From assembly GCA_023415655.1 (NCBI GenBank), contig JAEZKD010000152.1, positions 1 through 11,506 on the forward strand: a stretch of DNA of 11,506 nt, read 5' to 3'. This DNA comes from Bacillota bacterium (lineage in GTDB: Bacteria > Bacillota > Clostridia > Lachnospirales > Lachnospiraceae). The position numbers and the translations under genes were made by a program. Under the pieces are notes generated by a model, which saw nothing but the letters and a program-made list of their open reading frames with translations, was not told the origin of the DNA and searched no databases. Of the stretch, positions 1-6,347 are shown piece after piece. How positions within the stretch are numbered: the stretch's first letter is position 1; each line of letters opens with the position of its first letter.

Positions 1-1035
1 AATTTTAAGGGTTTTAAATTCCAATTCATCGAATTTCTCCTGAGCTTTGTCTTCCTTAATCTGAATCTTTAACTCCTCCAATTCGATTGGAAGCTCAATA
101 TCCTTTTTGATCGTAGCTAGCTTTTCACTTAGCATTGCTGCTTTTTCACCCACAAGCTCTGTATCACTCGTTTTTAATAAGGCGTTGATTGGAGTTCTCT
201 TTATTCCAAGTGTCTTCCAAAACTCACTGATTTTTTTCTTACCAGCATCATCAAGATCACGAATCACCTCGTATAACTTCTCAACCGTTTCATATTCCTT
301 AATCAAAGCGACTGCAGTTGCTTCACCAACTCCAGGCACCCCCTTAATATTGTCTGAACTATCTCCTTGAATTCCTTTTAAAGAAGGTACGGAAGAAGGC
401 TTAATACCAAACTCTTTTTCAACCAATTCCGGTGTAAATAAGAAGGTACGATCTGGTGCATTCACTTCCTTACTTGAGATTCCATACTTCTCATATAGTT
501 CCTCGGTCTTCTTGGCAGTGCTATGCAATAACCATAGATTCGTTCTCTCCGTGATTAACTGAAGATAATCGTTATCTTTAGTCAATAAGCGAATTGGTAC
601 CTCTTCCTCAAACTTAGCACACAAGGAACCAGAAAAATCATCTGCTTCATAACGTTTGTCCATCAGCTGAACGATGCCCATAGACTCTAATACTTCCTGG
701 CAAAGCTTAAACTGATTACTTAATGGTACCAGCGTTTCTCCACGATTCCCTTTATAATCTGGATAAATCTCACGACGAAAGGTATCTCTACTCACATCCC
801 AAACCACCGCAAGATATGTTGGCTTTTGCTCCTTAATGATTTTTAACATAACACGTAAAAATCCATACACTGCATTCGTGTAAACACCGGTTGAGGTCTG
901 CATGATCTTAGGGAAGAACCGTTCCTTCTCCTCTGTTGTCTTAGCAAACATAATTTCCTTTGGTAGGTTCCCAAAAAATTGTGTTGTTAATAAACTGGAA
1001 CCATCAATGATCAATAAAAATTCATTTTCCTTCAT
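1..1035 (-). CDS. 5'-3' exonuclease (Pol I N-terminal / FEN type), C-terminus beyond the left edge
   Basis: Structure-specific 5' nuclease expected to remove RNA primers and 5' flaps in replication and repair. The 345 visible codons carry the whole family pattern: IDGSSLL with Asp11 at the N-terminus, WDVSRDTFRR with Asp80, YEADD at 129-133, LTKDNDYLQL at 151-160, and the helix-hairpin-helix segment GDSSDNIKGVPGVGEATA (224-241). The acidic metal ligands of the family (Asp11, Asp80, Glu130/Asp132/Asp133, Asp154/Asp156, Asp225/Asp228) all seem present. About 25 extra residues (22-48) precede the TGVYTNAVYGFL helix compared with bacterial Pol I. The ATG directly follows an in-frame TAG, so the start is well fixed although the ribosome site (AGTAGG) is weak. 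The gene lies 27 bases downstream of the zinc-finger membrane protein gene and is probably co-transcribed. Whether a polymerase domain follows cannot be seen; free-standing versions of about 350-450 residues occur in Clostridia, and I favour that. Confidence 0.9.
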   Translation of the reverse strand, partial: MKENEFLLIIDGSSLLTTQFFGNLPKEIMFAKTTEEKERFFPKIMQTSTGVYTNAVYGFLRVMLKIIKEQKPTYLAVVWDVSRDTFRREIYPDYKGNRGETLVPLSNQFKLCQEVLESMGIVQLMDKRYEADDFSGSLCAKFEEEVPIRLLTKDNDYLQLITERTNLWLLHSTAKKTEELYEKYGISSKEVNAPDRTFLFTPELVEKEFGIKPSSVPSLKGIQGDSSDNIKGVPGVGEATAVALIKEYETVEKLYEVIRDLDDAGKKKISEFWKTLGIKRTPINALLKTSDTELVGEKAAMLSEKLATIKKDIELPIELEELKIQIKEDKAQEKFDELEFKTLKI

Positions 1036-1062
1036 CTATGCTGATTACCTACTCTTTCTTAT

Positions 1063-1680
1063 TTAATGACTACTTGTTTCCTTAGATGTCTCCTCAATTG
1101 AAGTCGTTGGCTCACTTGTTATTTCATCCTCTCCAGCTTGTAGCTGCTGTTCATACAAAAGTACAGGATAAATTCCATATTGATTCAGCTTACGGTACAT
1201 AATATGATGAATCTCTTGTTTTCTTAGGACATATGCCTTTGCTACTTCATCATATTTTTCTACAACCTTAGAAACAGGATTATATTTATCTGGAATCCCA
1301 CTATAATGTAGCAAGAAGGATGGTTTTTGTGGTTTAAAATAAGTGATTACCTGCTGTGTCACTGAGATACTTGAAATAATAACAAATCCTAGTGCAAGAA
1401 TTAGAAGATAGAATTTCTTTCGAATCCGTGCATTCTTCATTTTTCGAATTCGATCAGCACTCGTCCTCAGCTTATTATCGAGCTCTTGAGAGAATTGATT
1501 GGACAATTCCTTGTCCTCATCCAGTAATTTCATTGCAGTCAAAAGCGTATAATACACTTCTAATTCTTCTCTACAATCAGCACAATGATTCACATGCTCG
1601 ATGAATTCTTCTAATGTAGCCATGTCAAGCTGGTCATTGATAAATGCAGTTATGTTCGATTGAGCTTCCAAACAGGTCAT
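1063..1680 (-). CDS. membrane protein with cytoplasmic anti-sigma-type zinc finger (zf-HC2)
   Basis: A 205-residue protein. The N-terminus has Cys3 and then H29-x3-C33-x2-C36 (HVNHCADC), the zinc-binding pattern of anti-sigma factors of the ZAS/zf-HC2 type. A charged stretch (55-89) is followed by one membrane segment (90-107, after RIRKK) and an outer region of about 98 residues ending in a Ser/Thr/Glu-rich tail. This implies the zinc finger in the cytoplasm and the C-terminus outside. The family usually binds an ECF sigma factor encoded next door, but none is visible: the upstream neighbour is a divergent tRNA and the downstream one a nuclease. The start at 1680 is chosen because AAGGAG lies 8 bases upstream (1689-1694); an in-frame ATG at 1743 overlaps the promoter's -35 and is excluded, and one at 1701 sits near the likely transcription start. 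Family call is firm; partner and role are unknown. Confidence 0.8.
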   Translation of the reverse strand: MTCLEAQSNITAFINDQLDMATLEEFIEHVNHCADCREELEVYYTLLTAMKLLDEDKELSNQFSQELDNKLRTSADRIRKMKNARIRKKFYLLILALGFVIISSISVTQQVITYFKPQKPSFLLHYSGIPDKYNPVSKVVEKYDEVAKAYVLRKQEIHHIMYRKLNQYGIYPVLLYEQQLQAGEDEITSEPTTSIEETSKETSSH

Positions 1681-1714
1681 GACTATCACTCCTTCTTTCA
1701 TAATCAATAGTTTA

Positions 1715-1743
1715 ATTCTACACTGAATTGCTAGAAAATGCAA
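1715..1743 (-). promoter_or_regulatory. sigma-A-type promoter of the zinc-finger/exonuclease operon
   Basis: On the minus strand a TTGCAT -35 (1738-1743) is separated by exactly 17 bases from a TAGAAT -10 (1715-1720). Transcription should begin near 1708, giving a leader of about 28 bases before the ATG at 1680. This also argues against the longer reading frame starting at 1743. Confidence 0.7.
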
Positions 1744-1802
1744 TTAAGAGCTAAAAAACCTTCCTGTTTAAAAAATTGTGTTAATTTTCTTAAAATTTAT
1801 AC

Positions 1803-1831
1803 TTGCCAAATACAATTTTATGTGTTAGAAT
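1803..1831 (+). promoter_or_regulatory. promoter of tRNA-Leu
   Basis: TTGCCA (1803-1808), a 17-base spacer and TAGAAT (1826-1831) stand 19 bases before the mature tRNA 5' end. The -10 hexamer is identical to that of the divergent operon. Confidence 0.75.
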
Positions 1832-1850
1832 AATCTTCGCTGAAAGGCAA

Positions 1851-1933
1851 GCGGATGTGGCGGAATGGCAGACGCATCAGACTCAAAATCTGACGGGTTC
1901 ACGCTCGTGCGGGTTCAAGTCCCGCCATCCGCA
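1851..1933 (+). tRNA. tRNA-Leu, anticodon CAA
   Basis: Class II tRNA of 83 bases. The acceptor stem GCGGATG (1851-1857) pairs with CATCCGC (1926-1932), with A1933 as discriminator. The anticodon stem TCAGA/TCTGA encloses loop CTCAAAA, with anticodon CAA at 1884-1886 reading UUG. The D arm is GCG/CGC, and a long variable arm after the anticodon stem (typical of Leu/Ser) precedes a T arm GCGGG-TTCAAGT-CCCGC. The bases after the discriminator are TCA, so the 3' CCA must be added or repaired after processing. It is a single tRNA unit with its own promoter and terminator. Confidence 0.97.
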
Positions 1934-1946
1934 TCAAATGTAAATA

Positions 1947-1987
1947 AAACACTAGGTTTCTAAGAGATTAGATACCTAGTGTTTTTT
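1947..1987 (+). terminator. intrinsic terminator of tRNA-Leu
   Basis: An 11-bp stem AAACACTAGGT/ACCTAGTGTTT (1947-1957 with 1974-1984) continues after one T-T mismatch as TCTAA/TTAGA around a GAGA tetraloop, and runs into T6 (1982-1987). Confidence 0.9.
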
Positions 1988-2200
1988 GTTGTATCTAAAT
2001 ATCAGCCATCAGATTTTTGATAAAAATATTACTAATCTGAAAGGTGAATTATTATGAAAAAATAAGTGTTTAATAGACCAAAGATTATACGATTGGTGAT
2101 TGTTTTAACAAATTTAACAAGTATTGTACAGTTAATAACCTAAGTTCCCGCACCATTAAGGTTTATCAATCTCATGATAGGATTCTTGGTAAGATAATAA

Positions 2201-2209
2201 TGATATAAT
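2201..2209 (+). promoter_or_regulatory. extended -10 promoter element of a possible small RNA
   Basis: TGATATAAT is a perfect TGn-TATAAT extended -10. No good -35 lies 15-18 bases upstream, which extended -10 promoters tolerate. Predicted transcription start is near 2216. In AT-rich DNA such a match can arise by chance. Confidence 0.35.
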
Positions 2210-2215
2210 AAATAA

Positions 2216-2404
2216 AAGTAAAAATTCGGTGTATTGAGGTATCTTGTATGCATCTGGTATTTAAATTAAAATAGTTTCCAAACTACTTAAATGGAATGAT
2301 CAATAATTGCAAGAAGAGTGAGCCCCTTACAATTATATAGGGTAAAATATTTATAATAAAACCAACAAAAAGGTATTACACTTTAATGATGTAGTACCTT
2401 TTTT
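2216..2404 (+). ncRNA. possible small RNA of about 190 bases
   Basis: The stretch between the extended -10 (2201-2209) and the strong terminator (2367-2404) has no substantial reading frame. The only start with a plausible ribosome site encodes eight residues (MHLVFKLK). Local hairpins occur, such as TAGTTT-CC-AAACTA and CCCT...AGGG. A terminator this good with no gene in front of it needs an explanation; a small RNA is one, leftover sequence from a decayed gene is another. I recognise no known RNA family here. Confidence 0.25.
2367..2404 (+). terminator. intrinsic terminator not preceded by a gene
   Basis: AAAAAGGTATTACA (2367-2380) pairs with TGTAGTACC plus the T6 run (2390-2404), a 14-bp stem with one G-T pair and a nine-base loop. 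Since it is A-rich on the left and T-rich on the right, it could also work on the minus strand. Confidence 0.8.
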
Positions 2405-2482
2405 CTCGTTGTTAATAATGGAAATATATGGTATCTTATATAATAATATAACAAAACTATAAGTATAGGGGTGGGGATAGAC

Positions 2483-2635
2483 ATGAGGAAGGTTCAGATT
2501 TCTTAAAAAACATATAGAGATATTACAGCAAGAACCATTGATTTACCTACAATTCTTATCGAATTTAATGGAGAAATAATGCTTTTAAAACAATTACATA
2601 GGTATCAGTTAAAGAATCATAGTCTACATAAATGA
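2483..2635 (+). pseudogene. possible broken small reading frame, 51 codons with an internal stop
   Basis: ATG at 2483 follows a G-rich stretch (GGGGTGGGG) and reads MRKVQIS, then TAA (2504-2506). The same frame then stays open for 42 codons (KTYRDITARTIDLPTILIEF... to ...NHSLHK) and stops at TGA 2633-2635, which overlaps the ribosome site of the lipoprotein gene. The internal TAA abuts an A6 run. This may be a small ORF killed by a point mutation, or chance openness in AT-rich DNA. I recognise no family. Confidence 0.22.
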
Positions 2636-2648
2636 AGGGACGGGTAGA

Positions 2649-3794
2649 ATGAATAGGAAAAGGAAAAGAATTATTACCTTAGTGATCCTCTGTTATATTG
2701 GAATGCTTACGGTAGGATGCAAACAAAATAACGAGGAAAAGTTCATTGATACGTCAACGATTAAGAAAGATGAGACGAATGAAATGTTTTCGGTAGCTCT
2801 TAATGCTACAATAACAACTGCTCCTGTAACTGTATCGACACCTACGCCTACCATTGTTTCGCCAGTTACGTCTAAACCAACACCTTCCATTGGATTGGTT
2901 CAAGAAGAGCGTGAGGCGCAGTCAATCGTTGCAGCGTACTATGATGATGAAAACCATGAAGAATATGAAACTGATTACTTATTATTAAATGAGATTAGGC
3001 TTGGTACTTCAGAAAAATACAAGGATACATTGGAAAATCGCATTTGTGCTGGTGAGATAATTACACTATCACATAACACGATGTTGGATTTGGATTTGAA
3101 TGGAGCGCGTGAAAAAATATGCCTCACTTACGAAGCTGATATCAATTATAAAACGACTAAATATGAACTACAGGTTGGTTCTTGTGTCTACCAAGGAGAG
3201 GCATGGGGGTTAACAGGAGATCTATCTGCTGCTAGCCTAGGTAGAAATATTCAATTACTACTTGGAGCAGGGGGAGGAGACTATTATCAGATAGTCTTTG
3301 CTTATGATAAGACATACATGGATGAGCATACCTATTCTGAAGCCTTGCAAAAAATTGGTTCCGTGGGTGGTGTAAGCTCCACTGAGAAAAACTATTTTAC
3401 TAGTGTAGCGTATGGGGCATTATTAGAGACTTGGAGTTATGATAAGAAGCAAGTACTATGCTGTGGTTATTTCGAAGAGGAAAGTAATAAACCAAAGTAT
3501 GGTATTGCCAATTGTCCAGAAGGATACTACATAATAGGTAATATGAGACGAACCAAATGTGAAGTTCCACTTTATTCCACTACCACAGACGATAATATTA
3601 GTTGTGTCATACCTGTGGGAAGCTACGTTATGATTGTAGCAACGGATAATGTGGAATGGATTTACATTGATAATTGCGATACGTTTGATTCTGGGTGGTT
3701 GAAAATGAATCGAGACCATCCGTTTGAGTGTATCATAGACGGTGAATCCATTGATGGATATGAGGTGTTTGATTGGCTGTATAGAGCAGGTTAG
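2649..3794 (+). CDS. secreted lipoprotein with VCBS/FG-GAP-like loop and SH3-like C-terminal region
   Basis: A 381-residue protein. A basic N-terminus (NRKRKR), hydrophobic core (8-22) and LTVGC ending at Cys24 form a lipoprotein signal peptide, so the mature protein should be tethered to the outer face of the membrane. A Thr/Pro-rich linker follows (about 54-80). The central part holds DLDLNGAREKI (147-157), resembling the D-x-D-x-D/N-G...E calcium-binding loop of VCBS/FG-GAP repeats, in a strand-rich stretch (143-220). Near the C-terminus CEVPLYS...VPVGSY-like spacing, VEWIYID and SGWLKM (about 304-353) look like a bacterial SH3 fold. It ends with an YEVFDWLYRAG tail. Ligand and function are unknown. 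AAGGGA lies 8 bases before the ATG. No partner gene is adjacent apart from the broken small frame 13 bases upstream. Lipoprotein call is firm; domain calls are by eye. Confidence 0.85.
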   Translation: MNRKRKRIITLVILCYIGMLTVGCKQNNEEKFIDTSTIKKDETNEMFSVALNATITTAPVTVSTPTPTIVSPVTSKPTPSIGLVQEEREAQSIVAAYYDDENHEEYETDYLLLNEIRLGTSEKYKDTLENRICAGEIITLSHNTMLDLDLNGAREKICLTYEADINYKTTKYELQVGSCVYQGEAWGLTGDLSAASLGRNIQLLLGAGGGDYYQIVFAYDKTYMDEHTYSEALQKIGSVGGVSSTEKNYFTSVAYGALLETWSYDKKQVLCCGYFEEESNKPKYGIANCPEGYYIIGNMRRTKCEVPLYSTTTDDNISCVIPVGSYVMIVATDNVEWIYIDNCDTFDSGWLKMNRDHPFECIIDGESIDGYEVFDWLYRAG

Positions 3795-3871
3795 CCATAC
3801 GCACCTATGAAGTCTAATTACTTAAGAATACTAGGTGCCGAAGGAAGCAACCGATAAAAATATCCACGCAA

Positions 3872-3899
3872 TAAAAAAACGGCAGTTTACACTGCCGTT
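3872..3899 (-). terminator. intrinsic terminator of the modular secreted protein gene
   Basis: A 9-bp perfect stem, AACGGCAGT (3878-3886) with ACTGCCGTT (3891-3899), has a four-base loop. On the minus strand it is followed by T7 (3873-3879), so it fits the gene ending at 3923. On the plus strand the tail is AATTCTTTTATT, so it may also stop the convergent lipoprotein transcript, less efficiently. Confidence 0.85.
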
Positions 3900-3922
3900 A
3901 ATTCTTTTATTAGATATGTTTT

Positions 3923-6109
3923 TTATTTCTTTACTGTTACTTTTACGGTCTTTTTAATACCATGGCACTCTACAGTAATAGTTGCTGTTCCAACATTCTT
4001 TCCTCTAATATAACCATATTTAGATATGGTAGCTACTTTAGGATTGCTTGATTTGAATGTAATAGTTCCTTCTGGTCCTGTTCTAGCCCAAAGCTTTTTC
4101 CCTTTTCCTACTGCAACTGTAAGCTCTGTCGCTGATACTCTTAACGCAGTCTCTTTGACCACAATCGTACATTGTGCTGTCATATCTCCTACAGTAACTG
4201 TGATAATTGCTTTACCAGCTTTTAATCCTCTAACCTTACCACTCGTATTTACACGTACCACATCTCTATTGCTAGATGAGTAAGAGATTTTTTCTTTATC
4301 ACCATCTTTGTTTGTAGTGATGTTTGAAGTCGTTGATCCTTTCGTATAAAGAGTGATATAAGTTTTTCCTAATTTTAATTCTTCCTCTTTTTCTTCTTCC
4401 TTGTTCTCTGTTTCTTTCTCTGTTTCCTCTGGATTAGTCGTTGGAGTTTCAACCGGTGTAGATACTGATGGAGCACTCGGAACTATAACTGGAGGAATCA
4501 CAATTGGTGGCACGACTGGTGCACTGCTTGGAGGAACTATAACAGGTGGAGTTACGTCAGGTGTTGGCTGAGGCGTTACTACAGGAGATGGAGTAGGACT
4601 TGCTTCTGGAGTAGGAGTTACTGTTGGTGCTTCTGGAGTCGGAGCTATCGTAGGAACTGGTGATGGAGTTACTATAGGAGTAGGTGAAGGAGTAACATCT
4701 ACTGATACTTCTTCCTTCAATACTGTTACTGCATTGCTAATTGTTCCATCACTAAATTCCACTCCGAACATATGATATCCATTATCCAATGTCTTAATGA
4801 ATTCTGAAGAGACTGTAATCGTCTTATCGTTTTCATTTACAGTATAGATATTACTTGCTGATCTCGTATTTGTTTCTGGATTCTTTCCATTAACTAAAAT
4901 ATTTTGTACTGTCGCATTGTCTATGCCTGATGTATATTTCATCACAACAACATCATCCTTAGAATTAAATTCTACATGAGAATTTAAGATCGCAGCCTGT
5001 GAACTATTATCAAAAGATCCTTCTTTGATCAAATAGAATTTATGCTGTGTTCCTTCATTGAAATGCAATATAAATTCATAATAGGAATCAGATAACGATT
5101 TGACATAAGACTTATTTAATACTACTGCATTTTCCTTAATAGAATAATCTGCTTTGCCTAGAACCACATCGTTGAATTGAATCTTTGTTAACTCAGTCCC
5201 TTTCATTTCGATTGGAATATACACATCTGAGTCAGACTCATCATAAAATACGCACATCTCGAATACCTCAGAAATCTCTGGTGTATCTAATGTTGTCACG
5301 TAAACATAGATAATATCAGTAGATCTAATTGTAAGACCATTGTGCGTTATTTCGAAATTGAACTCAATCTTAGCTATGTCTTTAGACTTATCAAACTCAT
5401 TAGAAGGTATTGATATGCTATTACTAGATTGTATGTAATTAGCTTCTACTCCATCAACTGCAATGCTTTTTAACTCAACCATACTCGCTGAACCTTTTGT
5501 AAAAGTGACATTAAAATCCTTCCCTAATGTATGATCGAATTTATAATCGGCAGTTACATATGGAAGCTGAAAACTAAGAAAAGAATATGAAACGTTTCCT
5601 TCTTGAATTAGTACTTGATGTGCACTACTTCCATAATACACTTTTGCATGTACAGAACTAGAATTCTCAAATACCCCATTACCAAAGCTCGCCTTCTCTG
5701 GAATTGCAATATCAGTCAAATTAGGACAATTTGAAAATGCACCATCACCAATACTTGTTACACTGTTTGGTATTTCAGCATAAGTTAATGCTGCTAATCC
5801 ATTAAAAGCACCTTGACTAATTGATGTAACGCCATACTCAATAATAACCTTCGTAATCTGATCTTTGTAATTGGATAGTAAGCTATTGATATCATCTCCC
5901 ATCCCACCGTCTGTGTCTTTTAATACTGTAAGGATACCATCCTTTAGCAAAAACCTTACTCCACCACTAACTTGCTCAATTACCGTATTGGTATCATATA
6001 TCTCTATACCAATATTGTTGTTGGTATTTGCTAAAGCAAGACTAGGAGCCAATGCTTGTTGTGTTACAATCATTCCTGATAAAGTTAAAACTATAAATTT
6101 TCTTTTCAT
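3923..6109 (-). CDS. large secreted modular protein: BspA-type LRR, X2-like domains, Pro/Thr linker, two Big2 domains
   Basis: A 728-residue protein. Residues 1-27 are a signal peptide (MKRKF, hydrophobic core, cut after LALA). Residues about 86-169 are BspA/LRR_5-type leucine-rich repeats (VTSISQGAFNGL, IPNSVTSIGDGAFSNCPNL). Three strand-rich X2/Ig-like domains follow (about 184-271, 279-363, 374-465); the third has the clearest signature (TLDNGYHMFGVEFSDG). A 110-residue Pro/Thr/Ser linker (469-579) ends in a Glu/Lys block, and two Big2 domains (580-653, 654-728) show SSSNRDVVRVNTSGKVRGLKAG and SSNPKVATISKYGYIRGKNVG. No LPxTG, SLH or dockerin is visible, so anchoring may be by the Big2 modules or absent; no catalytic domain is seen. 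A role in adhesion or binding cell wall or polysaccharide is inferred. The start at 6109 has GAGGAG six bases upstream; an upstream in-frame ATG (6172) overlaps the putative -35. Confidence 0.9.
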   Translation of the reverse strand: MKRKFIVLTLSGMIVTQQALAPSLALANTNNNIGIEIYDTNTVIEQVSGGVRFLLKDGILTVLKDTDGGMGDDINSLLSNYKDQITKVIIEYGVTSISQGAFNGLAALTYAEIPNSVTSIGDGAFSNCPNLTDIAIPEKASFGNGVFENSSSVHAKVYYGSSAHQVLIQEGNVSYSFLSFQLPYVTADYKFDHTLGKDFNVTFTKGSASMVELKSIAVDGVEANYIQSSNSISIPSNEFDKSKDIAKIEFNFEITHNGLTIRSTDIIYVYVTTLDTPEISEVFEMCVFYDESDSDVYIPIEMKGTELTKIQFNDVVLGKADYSIKENAVVLNKSYVKSLSDSYYEFILHFNEGTQHKFYLIKEGSFDNSSQAAILNSHVEFNSKDDVVVMKYTSGIDNATVQNILVNGKNPETNTRSASNIYTVNENDKTITVSSEFIKTLDNGYHMFGVEFSDGTISNAVTVLKEEVSVDVTPSPTPIVTPSPVPTIAPTPEAPTVTPTPEASPTPSPVVTPQPTPDVTPPVIVPPSSAPVVPPIVIPPVIVPSAPSVSTPVETPTTNPEETEKETENKEEEKEEELKLGKTYITLYTKGSTTSNITTNKDGDKEKISYSSSNRDVVRVNTSGKVRGLKAGKAIITVTVGDMTAQCTIVVKETALRVSATELTVAVGKGKKLWARTGPEGTITFKSSNPKVATISKYGYIRGKNVGTATITVECHGIKKTVKVTVKK
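4373..4705 (-). repeat. low-complexity Pro/Thr linker-coding repeats
   Basis: The strand read as coding contains many degenerate copies of short units for (T/V)P(S/T)P and VPP motifs, such as ACTCCTTCACC-like hexamer to nonamer runs. The unit is imperfect and in frame, so length variation by slippage is possible. It encodes residues 468-579 of the modular secreted protein. Confidence 0.7.
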
Positions 6110-6142
6110 CTGTATCTCCTCTTTTGTACATGTTATGTATTC

Positions 6143-6172
6143 TTTATCGGAAAAGATACTCCGATTGGCCAA
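6143..6172 (-). promoter_or_regulatory. putative promoter of the modular protein gene with an inverted repeat in its spacer
   Basis: On the minus strand TTGGCC (6167-6172) stands 18 bases before GATAAA (6143-6148), each matching consensus at four of six positions. Transcription from here would give a leader of about 27 bases. The perfect 6-bp inverted repeat ATCGGA/TCCGAT (6146-6151 and 6160-6165) lies between and across the elements and could be an operator. Confidence 0.35.
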
Positions 6173-6281
6173 CTGAATATTTTTCCATATACAACAAAAG
6201 CAACAGAATCAACTGTCGCTCTCGTTATAGAGCGAGGACTTGAAACAACTTACATCACTTTCAAAAGAATCATATAAAAAG

Positions 6282-6310
6282 CTTCCAAAAGATGGAAGTA
6301 GTGATATAAT
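6282..6310 (+). promoter_or_regulatory. extended -10 promoter of the HELGH membrane protein gene
   Basis: TGATATAAT (6302-6310) is a perfect extended -10; 17 bases upstream the -35 position holds only CTTCCA (three of six). That hexamer is the left arm of an inverted repeat, CTTCCA-AAAGA-TGGAAG (6282-6298). Predicted transcription start is near 6317, which excludes in-frame starts at 6240 and 6309. Confidence 0.55.
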
Positions 6311-6347
6311 GATAGACAAAGACAAACTTGAAAGTGTAGGTGAATAT

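Larger units (their letters stand above)
1989..2648. other. 660-base AT-rich interval without an intact gene
   Basis: No convincing intact coding region is present on either strand. It holds, in order: a tiny frame behind AAAGGTG that reads ATG AAA AAA and then stop (2054), followed in frame by 25 codons from GTG to a stop at 2143; a perfect extended -10 (2201-2209); a strong terminator (2367-2404); an AT-rich promoter-like patch with TATAAT at 2439-2444 but no matching -35; and a 51-codon frame (2483-2635) broken by one internal stop just before the lipoprotein gene. It looks like eroded former coding DNA with a possible small RNA gene inside. Confidence 0.5.

Noticed and set aside
107..370. 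Open frame of 87 codons on the plus strand
   Set aside because: It lies opposite the exonuclease helix-hairpin-helix region, has no ribosome site, and the minus-strand frame has clear family motifs.
2409..2444. TTGTTA and TATAAT as promoter of the lipoprotein gene
   Set aside because: They are 24 bases apart, too far for a sigma-A promoter, and the TATAAT is part of a run of AT repeats.
3801..3838. GCACCTA/TAGGTGC inverted repeat after the lipoprotein gene, followed by a GCCGAAGGAAGC stretch faintly like the core of a glycine riboswitch
   Set aside because: The repeat has a long loop and no T-run, so it is a poor terminator. The riboswitch resemblance is one short piece only, downstream of a gene rather than in a leader, with none of the other conserved parts.
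4373..4705. Repeated short units that could suggest a tandem repeat array or CRISPR
   Set aside because: The units are degenerate, have no spacers, keep the reading frame and encode a Pro/Thr linker.
5871..6176. Plus-strand open frame opposite the N-terminus of the modular protein
   Set aside because: It mirrors the signal peptide and first domain of the minus-strand gene and has no ribosome site of its own.
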